Part shown: positions 54,906 to 63,479 of the stretch, piece by piece
How the letters are laid out: every line of letters begins with the position of its first letter
How positions within the stretch are numbered: the stretch's first letter is position 1
Assembly (NCBI RefSeq): GCF_900106585.1
Contig: NZ_FNWH01000006.1
Coordinates: forward strand, 1,116,001 to 1,180,000
Direction of reading: 5' to 3'
Length of the DNA stretch: 64,000 nucleotides
Source of the DNA: Acidaminococcus timonensis
Lineage (GTDB): Bacteria; Bacillota; Negativicutes; Acidaminococcales; Acidaminococcaceae
Position numbers and translations under genes: made by a program
The notes under the pieces: generated by a model
What the model was told of the DNA's origin: nothing
The model's database searches: none
Seen by the model: only the letters and a program-made list of their open reading frames with translations

Positions 54906-57713
54906 TTAATCCTCCACAGCGGCACAGCACTTGGCACACAGGGTCGGATGTTTCGGATCCTGGCCTACAGTCTTGCTGTAGCACCAGCACCGTTCGCATT
55001 TCTCCCCTTCAGCAGCTTCCACAACCACCTTCAGGTCGTCCCGGCCGGTGGCTTCGCCGGCATCGGTCAGCCCTTCGTGGAGCACAGCCTGGGAAACGAT
55101 CAGCAGAGTCGGCAGGTCTTTTTCCACAGCCTTCAGTTCTGCCAGGGCATCGCCGGTGGCATACAGTTCCACCTTGGCATCCAGGCTGTTGCCGATGGTC
55201 TTGGCCCGGCGGGCGCCTTCCAGCACCTTGGTGATTTCACTGCGCAGAGAAATGAATTTATCCCATTTCTCTTCCAGATCCTTCTGGATATATTCCGGAT
55301 GAGCCTGGGGCCAGGGCAGCATCTGCACGCTCTTGGGCGCATCAGCCGGCTTGTTCATGAACTGGTACACTTCTTCCATGGTAAAGCTCAGCACCGGCAT
55401 CAGCATGACGATCAGTTCCCGCAGGATCTGGGTCATGGCCGTCTGGGCAGAGCGGCGGGCCTTGCTGTCCTTCTTGCTGGTGTACAGACGATCCTTGATG
55501 ATATCCAGGTAGAAGGAGCTCATGTCCACCGTGCAGAAGTCATGGATGGCATGGAACAGCACATGGAAATCGTAGGTTTCGTAGGCTTCGGTCACGTCCT
55601 TCTTCAGGCCTTCGAACCGCATCAATGCCCACTGGTCCAGTTCTTCCATTTCATGGAAGGGCACCTTTTCGGTTTCGTAATCGAAATCGTGGGTGTTGCC
55701 CAGGATGTACCGGATGGTATTCCGGACTTTCCGGTAGGCTTCCGCCAACTGCTTCAGGATCACCGGGCTGATCCGCACATCCTGCTTGTAGTCGGAAGAA
55801 GCGGCCCACAGCCGGACGATATCAGCGCCATACTGGTCGATGACTTCCTGAGGTACCACCACATTGCCCAGGGATTTACTCATCTTGCGGCCTTCCCCAT
55901 CCAGCACGTAGCCGTGGGTCAGTACGCTGCGGTACGGGGCTTTACCCGTTACAGCCACAGAAGTCAGCAGGCTGCTCTGGAACCAGCCTCTGTGCTGGTC
56001 GCTGCCTTCCAGATACATATCGGCTGGCCAGGACAGTTCCGGACGCCGTTTGCAAACGCCCATGTGGGAGGAACCGGAATCGAACCATACGTCCATGATA
56101 TCCTTTTCCTTGCGGAAGTGGGTGCCGCCGCATTTGGGGCACTTGGTACCTTCCGGCAGCAGTTCTTCAGCCGTATGTTTCCACCAGGCATCGCTGCCTT
56201 CTTTGTCGAATACGTTGGCAATCTTTTCCACCGTCTCTTCGTTGATCAGGGGTTCCCCGCAATCTTCGCAGTAGAAGATGGGGATGGGAACGCCCCAGAC
56301 TCTCTGACGGGAAATGCACCAGTCATGGCGGTCAGCCACCATGTTGTGGATGCGGCTTTCGCCCCAGCTGGGGATCCATTGCACGTCGTTGGCGATGGCT
56401 TTCAGGGCATCATCCCGGAAGCCGTCCACAGAAGCAAACCATTGTTCAGAAGCCCGGAAAATGATGGGGTTCTTGCAGCGCCAGCAATGGGCGTACTGGT
56501 GATGGATGCTCTTTTTGCCCAGCAGGGCTCCCTGTTCTGCCAGGTGTTTGATCACCAGGCCGTTGCTGTCGAACACGAACTTGCCTTCAAACAGTTCGCC
56601 GGCTTCTTTGGTGAAGCAGCCTTTGGTGTCCACCGGGCACAGGATGGGCAGATGGTATTTCAGACCGGTCAGATAGTCCACGTCGCCGTGGCCGGGAGCG
56701 GTATGGACGCAGCCGGAACCAGATTCCTTATCCACATAGTCGGCCAGTACCACCAGGGATTTCCGGTGATTGTATTCCGGGAAAGGATGTTCGCATTCGG
56801 CATTTTCAAAGGCACGGCCTTTGGTGGTCCCCAGCACGGGGCCGAATTCCACGCCACATTCCTGGGCCACTTTGTCCACCAGATCGGCGGCCATAATCAA
56901 TACTTCCCCGTTGTATTCCACCCAGGCATATTCAAAGTCAGGGTTCAGCGCCACAGCCACGTTGGCCGGAATGGTCCAGGGGGTGGTGGTCCAAATCACC
57001 ATGTAGGCTTTCTTTCCCTTGGCAGCTTCCGGAGTCAGGCCGTTGTCTTTGACCAGGGGCATCTTCACGAAAATGGTCGGGGTCTTCTGGTCGGCATATT
57101 CGATTTCAGCTTCGGCCAGAGCGGTTTCGCAATGGGGGCACCAGTATACGGTTTTCTTTCCTTTATAGATGTAGCCTTTGTTGGCCATGGACCCGAACAC
57201 GCGGATCTGTTCCGCCTCGAAGTGGGGATCCAGCGTCACATAAGGATGATCCCAATCCCCCAGCACACCCAGGCGTTTGAAATCCTTGCGCTGGGTGTCG
57301 ATCCACTGCAGCGCATATTCCTTGCACATTTTCCGCAGTTCCAGGGCGGACAGTTTATGCCGGTCCACCCCAGTGGCTTTCAGGCAGGCATGTTCGATGG
57401 GCATGCCGTGAGTATCCCAGCCGGGTACGTACGGGGTATCGAAGCCCTGTGCGTACTTATATTTCATGATGATGTCCTTCAGCACTTTGTTCAGGGCATG
57501 ACCCATGTGGATCTTACCGTTGGCATAGGGAGGGCCATCGTGCAGGACGAATTTCTTGTGGCCTGCATGGAGTTTCTGCTTTTCTCCATAGATATCATTT
57601 TTATACCAGAAATCCAGGAAATCCGGTTCCCGTTTGGGCAGGCCTGCCCGCATGGGGAAATCGGTTTCCGGAAGATTCAGGGTTGCTGAATACTTGTCAT
57701 CTTTCTTGCTCAC
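54906..57713 (-). CDS. ileS: Isoleucyl-tRNA synthetase
   Basis: A 935-residue class I synthetase charging tRNA-Ile. HIGH motif variant in GPPYANGKIHMGHALNKVL, editing domain in the middle (TPGHGDVDYLTGLKYHLP), KMSKS loop in GRKMSKSLGNVV, anticodon-binding helices, and a C-terminal zinc finger CERCWCYSKTVG ... LCAKC. It starts at GTG 57713 behind GGAGGTG. Upstream is an isoleucine T-box. Confidence 0.98.
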   Translation of the reverse strand: MSKKDDKYSATLNLPETDFPMRAGLPKREPDFLDFWYKNDIYGEKQKLHAGHKKFVLHDGPPYANGKIHMGHALNKVLKDIIMKYKYAQGFDTPYVPGWDTHGMPIEHACLKATGVDRHKLSALELRKMCKEYALQWIDTQRKDFKRLGVLGDWDHPYVTLDPHFEAEQIRVFGSMANKGYIYKGKKTVYWCPHCETALAEAEIEYADQKTPTIFVKMPLVKDNGLTPEAAKGKKAYMVIWTTTPWTIPANVAVALNPDFEYAWVEYNGEVLIMAADLVDKVAQECGVEFGPVLGTTKGRAFENAECEHPFPEYNHRKSLVVLADYVDKESGSGCVHTAPGHGDVDYLTGLKYHLPILCPVDTKGCFTKEAGELFEGKFVFDSNGLVIKHLAEQGALLGKKSIHHQYAHCWRCKNPIIFRASEQWFASVDGFRDDALKAIANDVQWIPSWGESRIHNMVADRHDWCISRQRVWGVPIPIFYCEDCGEPLINEETVEKIANVFDKEGSDAWWKHTAEELLPEGTKCPKCGGTHFRKEKDIMDVWFDSGSSHMGVCKRRPELSWPADMYLEGSDQHRGWFQSSLLTSVAVTGKAPYRSVLTHGYVLDGEGRKMSKSLGNVVVPQEVIDQYGADIVRLWAASSDYKQDVRISPVILKQLAEAYRKVRNTIRYILGNTHDFDYETEKVPFHEMEELDQWALMRFEGLKKDVTEAYETYDFHVLFHAIHDFCTVDMSSFYLDIIKDRLYTSKKDSKARRSAQTAMTQILRELIVMLMPVLSFTMEEVYQFMNKPADAPKSVQMLPWPQAHPEYIQKDLEEKWDKFISLRSEITKVLEGARRAKTIGNSLDAKVELYATGDALAELKAVEKDLPTLLIVSQAVLHEGLTDAGEATGRDDLKVVVEAAEGEKCERCWCYSKTVGQDPKHPTLCAKCCAAVED

Positions 57714-57721
57714 AGTTTTAC

Positions 57722-57973
57722 ACCTCCAAAAAAATAAGTCCCGTCCCCAAAGGGACGGGACAAAAGGGCCCGTGGTACCACCCTCATGACAGCCATGCTG
57801 CCACTCTGTATGAGATAACGATCATAACCCGGGTCCTTTACTGCTGATTCAAGGACCGGCTCCAGAGTGATGTTCGGTCATTTGGCTTCCTGCCCGGGCT
57901 CCCACCCTCCCCGGGTCGCTGTACCAGCCAGGTGGCGTACTGTCTCTGTCATCGCCTGTTGGTTTGAAATTCT
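57722..57973 (-). ncRNA. Isoleucine T-box leader of ileS
   Basis: The minus-strand leader holds the canonical T-box sequence AGGGTGGTACCACGGG (about 57770-57785) that pairs with uncharged tRNA CCA ends, and a terminator stem TCCCGTCCC ... GGGACGGGA (57733-57762) followed by a T run. In Stem I the bases GAACATCACTCTGG (about 57864-57875) present ATC, an Ile codon, at the specifier position (57869-57871). Uncharged tRNA-Ile should allow readthrough to ileS. Confidence 0.92.
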
Positions 57974-57978
57974 CTCCT

Positions 57979-58007
57979 ATTATAACAACAATAGTTACCT
58001 GTGTAAA
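57979..58007 (-). promoter_or_regulatory. ileS T-box promoter
   Basis: Minus strand TTTACA (58002-58007), 17 bp, TATAAT (57979-57984), partly inside the end of the methyltransferase gene. Confidence 0.85.
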
Positions 58008-58771
58008 GAGGACTCGAACAGCAAAATGCCGCCGGCGATGGCCACGTTCAGGCTTTCGGCGTGGCCGGCCATGGGAATCTTTACCTTCTGGTCCGCCTTG
58101 GCCAGTAACTCCCCACTGACCCCTTCGGCCTCGCTGCCCAGCACCAGGGCCACTTTATCCGGCCACTGGAGCTTCGTCACGTCTTCGGCTCCTTCCAGGG
58201 CCGTGGCCCACAGGGCGAACTGCCGTTTTTTGCACCAATCAGCCAGCTGGTCCACGCTCACCCCTGTGAAAACCGGCAAATGGAACAGGCTCCCCATGGT
58301 ACTGCGCACCACCTTGGGATTGTACAGGTCCGTCGTGTTTTCCAATAATACCACCGCTGCGGCGCCCAGGGCATCCGCCGTGCGGATCAGGGTCCCCAGG
58401 TTCCCCGGATCCCGGATCTGGTCCAGGACCAGCACCAGGCCTTTTTCCGGTGCAAAGGATTCCAGGTTGTCCCGGTGCAGCTCCACCAAAGCCGCCACAC
58501 GCTGGGGATCTTCCGTAGCCGTGATTTTCTGCAGCACAGGAAGAGATACCTGATACCAGGGCACTCTGCTGGTTTCTGCCTGTTCTTCCCAGCCTTCCGG
58601 AAGTTGGGTGTAAAACAGGCACTGGATCTTCCAGCCGGATGCCAGGGCCTCTTCCACGGCCCGTTTCCCCTCCAGCAGGAACAGCCCTTCCCGCTGGCGG
58701 TATTTTTTCACCTTCAGGGAAGCCACCCGCTTCACCAGGTCGTTTTTCAAAGAAGTGATGGTTTGGATCAT
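57995..58771 (-). CDS. TrmH/SpoU-family RNA 2'-O-methyltransferase
   Basis: A 258-residue SPOUT enzyme. The N-terminal substrate-binding domain (RQREGLFLLEGKRAVEEAL) is followed by the knotted catalytic domain: LDQIRDPGNLGTLIRTADAL, VVRSTMGSLFHLPV, LGSEAEGVSGELL and IPMAGHAESLNVAIAGGIL are the three SpoU motifs. It methylates a ribose of rRNA or tRNA with SAM. It overlaps the Ktr/Trk regulatory gene by 4 bp. Confidence 0.92.
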   Translation of the reverse strand: MIQTITSLKNDLVKRVASLKVKKYRQREGLFLLEGKRAVEEALASGWKIQCLFYTQLPEGWEEQAETSRVPWYQVSLPVLQKITATEDPQRVAALVELHRDNLESFAPEKGLVLVLDQIRDPGNLGTLIRTADALGAAAVVLLENTTDLYNPKVVRSTMGSLFHLPVFTGVSVDQLADWCKKRQFALWATALEGAEDVTKLQWPDKVALVLGSEAEGVSGELLAKADQKVKIPMAGHAESLNVAIAGGILLFESSLHR

Positions 58772-59427
58772 ATGCCGTCCTCCAGGGCTTCTACACTCTT
58801 TCTTGTCCCGATGACCACCAGCATATCCCCTTCCTGCATGGGCTGGTTGGGTTCCAGGGTCATCTCGCTGGTTCCGTCTTTGTGCTTGACGGCCACCACG
58901 TTCACATTGTACTTTCTCCGTACATCCATTTCCACAATGCTTTTCCCATACATGGCCGGTGTCAGCTTCACTTCCATAAGGCAGATGTTATCGGACAGCT
59001 CCACAAAATCCATGATATTGGTATAGGCCAGGTTGTGGGCCACCCGGCGGCCCATATCCCGTTCCGGGGAAATGATCTGGGTGGCACCCAGCTTTTTCAG
59101 CATCTTGGCGTGGATGGGGTTGGAAGCCTTGGCCACGATGGTCTTGACACCGGCCTCCTTCAGCAGCATGGTAGCCAGCAGACTGGGTTCCAGTGTACCG
59201 ATGGCCACAATGCCCACGTCGAAGTTCCGTACTCCCAGGCTCTTGACCGTTTTTTCGTCGATGACGTCGCAGACCACGGCATGGGTCAGTTTGTCCGCCA
59301 TATTCTCCACCACGTCTTCGTTATTGTCGATGCCCAGGACCTCGTGCCCCAGTGCCGTCAGCGTTTCCGCGATGCTGCTGCCGAAGCGGCCCAGGCCCCA
59401 GACGATGAATTGCCGTTTGTCTTTCAT
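58768..59427 (-). CDS. KtrA/TrkA-type K+ uptake regulatory subunit
   Basis: A 219-residue RCK protein: RQFIVWGLGRFGSSIAETL is the nucleotide-binding glycine loop, ILAKASNPIHAKMLKKLGA-like TIVAKASNPIHAKMLKKLGA follows, and a C-terminal RCK_C domain (MTLEPNQPMQEGDMLVVIG) binds a ligand. It gates the membrane subunit encoded at 59440 in response to ATP/ADP or c-di-AMP. Operon with the channel gene upstream and the RNA methyltransferase downstream. Confidence 0.92.
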   Translation of the reverse strand: MKDKRQFIVWGLGRFGSSIAETLTALGHEVLGIDNNEDVVENMADKLTHAVVCDVIDEKTVKSLGVRNFDVGIVAIGTLEPSLLATMLLKEAGVKTIVAKASNPIHAKMLKKLGATQIISPERDMGRRVAHNLAYTNIMDFVELSDNICLMEVKLTPAMYGKSIVEMDVRRKYNVNVVAVKHKDGTSEMTLEPNQPMQEGDMLVVIGTRKSVEALEDGI

Positions 59428-59439
59428 TTGTGACAGCTC

Positions 59440-60768
59440 CTAACCGATGATGATATTCTCTTTGGGATAATGGATATGCTTTTCCGGCTTTTGTGCCGTT
59501 AGCGCCAGGGCAAAGGTCATGAACCCTACCCGTCCGGCATACATGGACAGGATCAGGATGATCTTGCTGGCGGTGCAGATATGCTGGCTGAGCCCGGTGG
59601 AAAGTCCCACCGTTGCGAATGCCGACACCACCTCGAACAGGGCATACAGGAACGAAGTATCCTCCAGACAGGTCACCAGCAGGGTAGCAGACACCACCCA
59701 CAGGATGGACATGCTGGTGATGGCAAAGGCCTGGAAAATGGTATCGTTCCCCACCCTGCGGCCGAAGATTTCGCATTCGCTGCGGCCCCGGACCACCTGA
59801 GAGATGTTCAGAAGGATCAGCGCAAAGGTGGTGGTCTTGATCCCGCCGCCCGTGGATGCCGGGCTGGCCCCGATGAACATGAGCAGGATAATGAAGATCA
59901 TTGTGGGGATCCGCAGGGCATTCATATCGATGGTGTTGAATCCGGCTGTACGGGGGCTGACGGACTGCATGAAGCTGGCCCACAGGGCATCACTGCCGGA
60001 AAGGCTGCCCAACGTTCCCGGGTTGTGCCATTCCAGAAAAGCAATTACGGCTGTACCCACCACAATCAGGGTTGCTGTGACCGTAAGTACCAGCTTGCTG
60101 TGGAGCTTCAGCTGTCGGAAATTCCGTTTTTTCAGCACATCCCGCATAACCGCAAAGCCCAGGCCACCCAGAATGATACACAGACAGATGGAAAGGTTCA
60201 CCACGGGATCACCCACAAAGGCAGTCAGGCTCTGGTAATGGCCGAACAGGTCGAAGCCGGCGTTACAGAACGCTGACACCGCGTGCCAGTAGCCGAAGTA
60301 GATACCCTTGAGCCCGTATTCCGGAAAGAATCGCAGGGCCAGCACCGTCCCAAAAAATGCTTCAATGGCCGCCGTATATTTGGCGATCCGGAGACTCATG
60401 CGCACCACCCCATCCAGTTCATTCTGGTTCAGGGAAGCCTGGATGTTCAGCCGGGACTGGAGATCGATTTTCTTCCGCATGACCACCGAAAACAGCGTAG
60501 CGAAAAGCACAAGCCCCAGGCCGCCCAGTTGGATCAAAGCAATGACCACCAGCTGGCCGAACACAGAAAAATACGTCCCCGTATCCACCACCACCAGCCC
60601 GGTGACGCAGGAAGCTGAGGTGGCTGTGAACAGGGCGTCCACAAAGGACAGAGAGCTGCCGTCCGTGCTGGCGATGGGAAGCATCAGCAGCAGGGCACCG
60701 GCCAGGATCAGCCCCACGAACGTCAGGGCAATCAGCTGAGAGGGAGAAAACCGTCTAATCTGGTTCAA
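59440..60768 (-). CDS. KtrB/TrkH-type K+ transporter subunit
   Basis: A 442-residue membrane protein with four MPM repeats; selectivity filter motifs such as ATSASCVTGLVV, SAFCNAGFDLFGHY, SPRTAGFNTIDMN and SAFATVGLSTGLS are visible. It carries K+ (with Na+ or H+) under control of the RCK subunit. It starts at TTG 60768, behind AAGGTG; no ATG lies closer. KtrB length fits better than TrkH. Confidence 0.93.
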   Translation of the reverse strand: MNQIRRFSPSQLIALTFVGLILAGALLLMLPIASTDGSSLSFVDALFTATSASCVTGLVVVDTGTYFSVFGQLVVIALIQLGGLGLVLFATLFSVVMRKKIDLQSRLNIQASLNQNELDGVVRMSLRIAKYTAAIEAFFGTVLALRFFPEYGLKGIYFGYWHAVSAFCNAGFDLFGHYQSLTAFVGDPVVNLSICLCIILGGLGFAVMRDVLKKRNFRQLKLHSKLVLTVTATLIVVGTAVIAFLEWHNPGTLGSLSGSDALWASFMQSVSPRTAGFNTIDMNALRIPTMIFIILLMFIGASPASTGGGIKTTTFALILLNISQVVRGRSECEIFGRRVGNDTIFQAFAITSMSILWVVSATLLVTCLEDTSFLYALFEVVSAFATVGLSTGLSQHICTASKIILILSMYAGRVGFMTFALALTAQKPEKHIHYPKENIIIG

Positions 60769-60780
60769 GATGGCTGCACC

Positions 60781-61800
60781 TTATTTCCGGATCATGTCCG
60801 CAGTGATTTCCTTCAAAGAAGCAGCCCCGCACATTTCCATGGTATCGGCCAGTTCGGCGCCCAGCTTGTCTGCCAGGATCTTCACGCCTTCCCTGCCGCC
60901 ACCGTACACCGCGTTCACGAAGGGACGGGCAATCAGTACGGCATCAGCACCCATGGCCAGGGCCTTGAACACGTCCACGCCGCTGCGGATGCCACCGTCC
61001 ACAAAGATTTTCATGGTACCGCCCACCGCTACGGCAATTTCTTCCAGCACTTCTGCCGTGGCCGGGCTCTGGTCCAGTACACGGCCCCCATGGTTGGAGA
61101 CCACAATGGCAGAGGCACCGGCTTCTTTGGCCTTCAGGGCACCCTTCACGCTCATGATGCCTTTGATGATGAAGGGCCGGCCGGCCATTTGGATGATTTC
61201 TTTCATTTCCTCGACAGATTTGCTCCCCGCAGGAGGCACAAAATTCTTCAGGAAAGGCAATCCGGCCGCATCCACATCCATGGCCACGGCAAACGCATGG
61301 GAATCCTTCACCTGTTCCATCTTTTCAGAGATCATCTGGGTATTCCAGGGTTTCACCGTGGGCACGCCCAGGCCGCCGCAGGCCTTGATGGCAGCCGTGG
61401 CCCCCTGCATCACCTGGGGATCCATACCGTCGCCGGTGAAGGCGGCGATGCCCGCTTCGGCCGCACCGGGCACCAGTTCTGCATTGTACGTCACATCATT
61501 GTACTTGTCGCTGTAGTGCATGGCCACAGCCCCTACCGGGCCGGCAAAGATCGGGTATTTGAAGGTCTTGCCGAACAGTTCCAGGCTGGTATCCACCGGC
61601 CGTTTGGCACACAGGGTATCCATGACCACCCGGATTTCCTGCCACTTGTTATAGTTACGGATGGCGGTATCGCCCACACCCTTGGCTCCGGGTCCCGGAA
61701 TCGTATTGCGACAGGCCACCCCGTTGCAGACGGGACAGCCCTTGCACTTCCCCAGACATTTCCGTGCGTTTTCCATCAGTTCCTTATAATCCATTGCCAT
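60781..61800 (-). CDS. FMN-dependent alpha-hydroxy-acid dehydrogenase with Cys-rich N-terminus
   Basis: A 339-residue TIM-barrel flavoprotein of the lactate oxidase/glycolate oxidase family: YPIFAGPVGAVAMHY, KGIMSVKGALKAKEAGASAI, VVSNHGGRVLDQ (catalytic His and Arg) and VDGGIRSGVDVFKALAMGAD (FMN phosphate site). The usual start is replaced by KCLGKCKGCPVCNGVACRN with five Cys, which may bind an iron-sulfur cluster. It oxidises an alpha-hydroxy acid, likely passing electrons onward. The Ktr genes follow 13 bp downstream. Confidence 0.88.
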   Translation of the reverse strand: MAMDYKELMENARKCLGKCKGCPVCNGVACRNTIPGPGAKGVGDTAIRNYNKWQEIRVVMDTLCAKRPVDTSLELFGKTFKYPIFAGPVGAVAMHYSDKYNDVTYNAELVPGAAEAGIAAFTGDGMDPQVMQGATAAIKACGGLGVPTVKPWNTQMISEKMEQVKDSHAFAVAMDVDAAGLPFLKNFVPPAGSKSVEEMKEIIQMAGRPFIIKGIMSVKGALKAKEAGASAIVVSNHGGRVLDQSPATAEVLEEIAVAVGGTMKIFVDGGIRSGVDVFKALAMGADAVLIARPFVNAVYGGGREGVKILADKLGAELADTMEMCGAASLKEITADMIRK

Positions 61801-61913
61801 TCACTCCCCTTAGCGAATTGAAGACGGGAAATACCATCTTCTTACATCGTTATCCATTATACCACAGTTATTCCCGGAAGAAGCCATGCCGGATCCGCAA
61901 AACCATTTTCATC

Positions 61914-61942
61914 TTGCGTAAAATCCCATTATAGGATATAAT
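61914..61942 (+). promoter_or_regulatory. Promoter of the Na+ pump gene
   Basis: TTGCGT (61914-61919), 17 bp, TATAAT (61937-61942); start of RNA expected near 61949. Confidence 0.8.
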
Positions 61943-61948
61943 GCCTCT

Positions 61949-62075
61949 GTACCAATTGGATATGACCTTCCTGCGGATGGCACAGGGGTAGGAAGGGTTG
62001 GGAGGACCTGGCATTGAAAAATGTCCGGTCCTCTTTTTTATGGACCTGGCAGAAATCTTTCATGAGGTGATGGAT
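61949..62075 (+). ncRNA. Structured leader with intrinsic terminator before the Na+-pump gene
   Basis: The 127-base leader contains CCTTCCT (61966-61972) that can pair with AGGAAGG (61990-61996), and a strong terminator, GGAGGACC (62001-62008) paired with GGTCCTC (62037-62043) then six T (62044-62049), 27 bases before the start codon. Such an arrangement allows attenuation or a riboswitch. No known class is recognised with certainty. Confidence 0.6.
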
Positions 62076-63227
62076 ATGTCAAACGCAACAACTGTTTTCC
62101 GGGAACTGTTCGCCGGCGTCCTGGCCATGGGCGACTGGACCATCTGGGTCATGTTCCTGATCGGCGGCCTGCTGATTTATCTGGGAGTCCGCAAAGGGTA
62201 TGAGCCCGTACTGCTGTTTCCCATGGGAATCGGCTGCATCCTGGCCAACATCCCCGGTCATTTTGCCGTGGTGCCCACAGGGGGCGGGGAACCGGGATTC
62301 CTTACCGTACTGTACAAAATGGGCATTGCCAATGAGCTGTTCCCGGTACTGATCTTCATCGGCATCGGCGCCATGTGCGACTTTACGCCCCTTCTGCGGA
62401 AGCCCTATATGATGCTCTTTGCCGCGGCCGCTCACCTGGGCATTTTTGCAGCCACCCTCTGTGCGGCCCTGGTCGGTTTCCCCTTCAACGAAGCTGCCTC
62501 CATTGGCATCATCGGAGCCGCCGACGGCCCCACCACCATCTTTGTGGCCCAGAAATTTGCCACCGAAATGCTGGCCCCGCTGACTGTAACTGCTTTCTGT
62601 TACATGTCCCTGGTACCCATCATCCAGCCGCCGGTGGTAAAACTGCTGACCACCCGGGAAGAACGGCTCATCCGGATGCCCTACCAGGAAGAAAAACCTG
62701 TTTCCAGGACGGCCCTGTTCCTGTTTCCCCTGATGGTCACCCTGATTGCCGGGATCATCGCTCCCATTTCCGTACCCCTGATCGGGGCCCTGATGTTCGG
62801 CAATCTGCTGAAAGTATCCGGCTGTACCGACAGCCTGTCCAACTGTGCCCAAAATGAACTGACCAATCTGGTGACCCTGCTTCTGGGAATCACCGTAGGT
62901 GCCACCATGACGGCCGAAAACATCCTGACCCTGCAGGTATTGAAGATCCTGTGCCTGGGTGCGGTGGCCTTCATATTCGATACGGTGGGCGGCCTGCTGT
63001 TCGCCAAACTGGCCAACCTGTTCCTGAAACAGAAAATCAATCCCATGATCGGAGCCTGCGGCATTTCCGCCTTCCCCATCAGCGGGCGGGTGATCAGCCG
63101 GATGGCCCTGCAGGAAGATCCCACCAACTTCATCCTGCAGCCGGCCATCGGTGTGAACGTGGCCGGGCAGGTGGCCAGTGTGGTGGCCGGGGGACTGGTC
63201 ATGGCCCTGATCCCGGTGCTTATGTAA
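62076..63227 (+). CDS. Na+-translocating decarboxylase beta subunit (OadB/GcdB/MmdB family)
   Basis: A 383-residue integral membrane subunit that couples decarboxylation of a biotin-bound carboxyl group to Na+ export. From ATG 62076 (MSNATTVFRELFAGVLAMGD), 6 bases after GAGGTG. Family marks: IGIIGAADGPTTIFVAQKF (essential Asp), MLAPLTVTAFCYMSLVPIIQ, and ACGISAFPISGRVISRMA. The substrate is not shown by this subunit: in Acidaminococcaceae glutaconyl-CoA is likely, oxaloacetate or methylmalonyl-CoA possible. Alpha and biotin subunits are not beside it. Confidence 0.92.
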   Translation: MSNATTVFRELFAGVLAMGDWTIWVMFLIGGLLIYLGVRKGYEPVLLFPMGIGCILANIPGHFAVVPTGGGEPGFLTVLYKMGIANELFPVLIFIGIGAMCDFTPLLRKPYMMLFAAAAHLGIFAATLCAALVGFPFNEAASIGIIGAADGPTTIFVAQKFATEMLAPLTVTAFCYMSLVPIIQPPVVKLLTTREERLIRMPYQEEKPVSRTALFLFPLMVTLIAGIIAPISVPLIGALMFGNLLKVSGCTDSLSNCAQNELTNLVTLLLGITVGATMTAENILTLQVLKILCLGAVAFIFDTVGGLLFAKLANLFLKQKINPMIGACGISAFPISGRVISRMALQEDPTNFILQPAIGVNVAGQVASVVAGGLVMALIPVLM

Positions 63228-63243
63228 GGGAGGTGCTGGAACG

Positions 63244-63366
63244 ATGGATGCAATCACATCATCCCTGGAACTGCTCGTCATCGCCTATCCTCTGGTGTTC
63301 GTGGTCATGGCCCTGTTTGCAGCCCTGACCTACGGACTGACAAAGCTGTTTCCGGCGAAAGAATAA
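63244..63366 (+). CDS. Small membrane subunit, OadG/GcdD/MmdD-like (40 aa)
   Basis: Starts ATG 63244 (MDAITSSLELLVIAYPLVFV) behind GGGAGGTG, 17 bp after the beta subunit. One membrane helix (LELLVIAYPLVFVVMALFAA) then a short tail ending FPAKE. Decarboxylase gamma/delta subunits start with such a helix but usually are twice as long with a Zn- or Pro-rich tail; this one is only the anchor. Function in assembling the complex is inferred. Confidence 0.72.
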   Translation: MDAITSSLELLVIAYPLVFVVMALFAALTYGLTKLFPAKE

Positions 63367-63371
63367 CAAAA

Positions 63372-63402
63372 GGGGATGTGAAAAAATGCTTTTTCACACC
63401 CC
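63372..63402 (+). terminator. Terminator after the Na+-pump operon
   Basis: GGGGATGTGAAAAA pairs with TTTTTCACACCCC around ATGC. Confidence 0.8.
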
Positions 63403-63407
63403 GTCAC

Positions 63408-63432
63408 TGGTTACTAGTCTCCAGTCACTAGC
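63408..63432. repeat. Heptad repeat family C
   Basis: GGTTACTAGTCTCCAGTCAC followed by TAGCC, between two converging terminators. Confidence 0.5.
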
Positions 63433-63441
63433 CAAATGATA

Positions 63442-63472
63442 AAAATCGCTCCCTCAAAAGGAGCGATTTTTT
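63442..63472. terminator. Terminator after the nitroreductase gene
   Basis: AAAATCGCTCC and GGAGCGATTTT pair around a 7-base loop with T runs on both strands. Confidence 0.85.
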
Positions 63473-63479
63473 ATTATTT

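Noticed and set aside
54948-57689. 913-codon open frame on the plus strand opposite ileS
   Set aside because: An exact antisense shadow of a highly expressed synthetase gene; its composition (many His, Gly, Gln) is the complement of biased sense codons.
61944-61996. Pseudoknot in the Na+-pump leader using CCTCTGT (61944) with ACAGGGG (61982)
   Set aside because: The first arm lies at or before the expected transcription start, so it is probably not in the RNA.
62079-63281. 400-codon minus-strand frame opposite the decarboxylase beta subunit
   Set aside because: Shadow of a membrane protein gene; no start site and no family.
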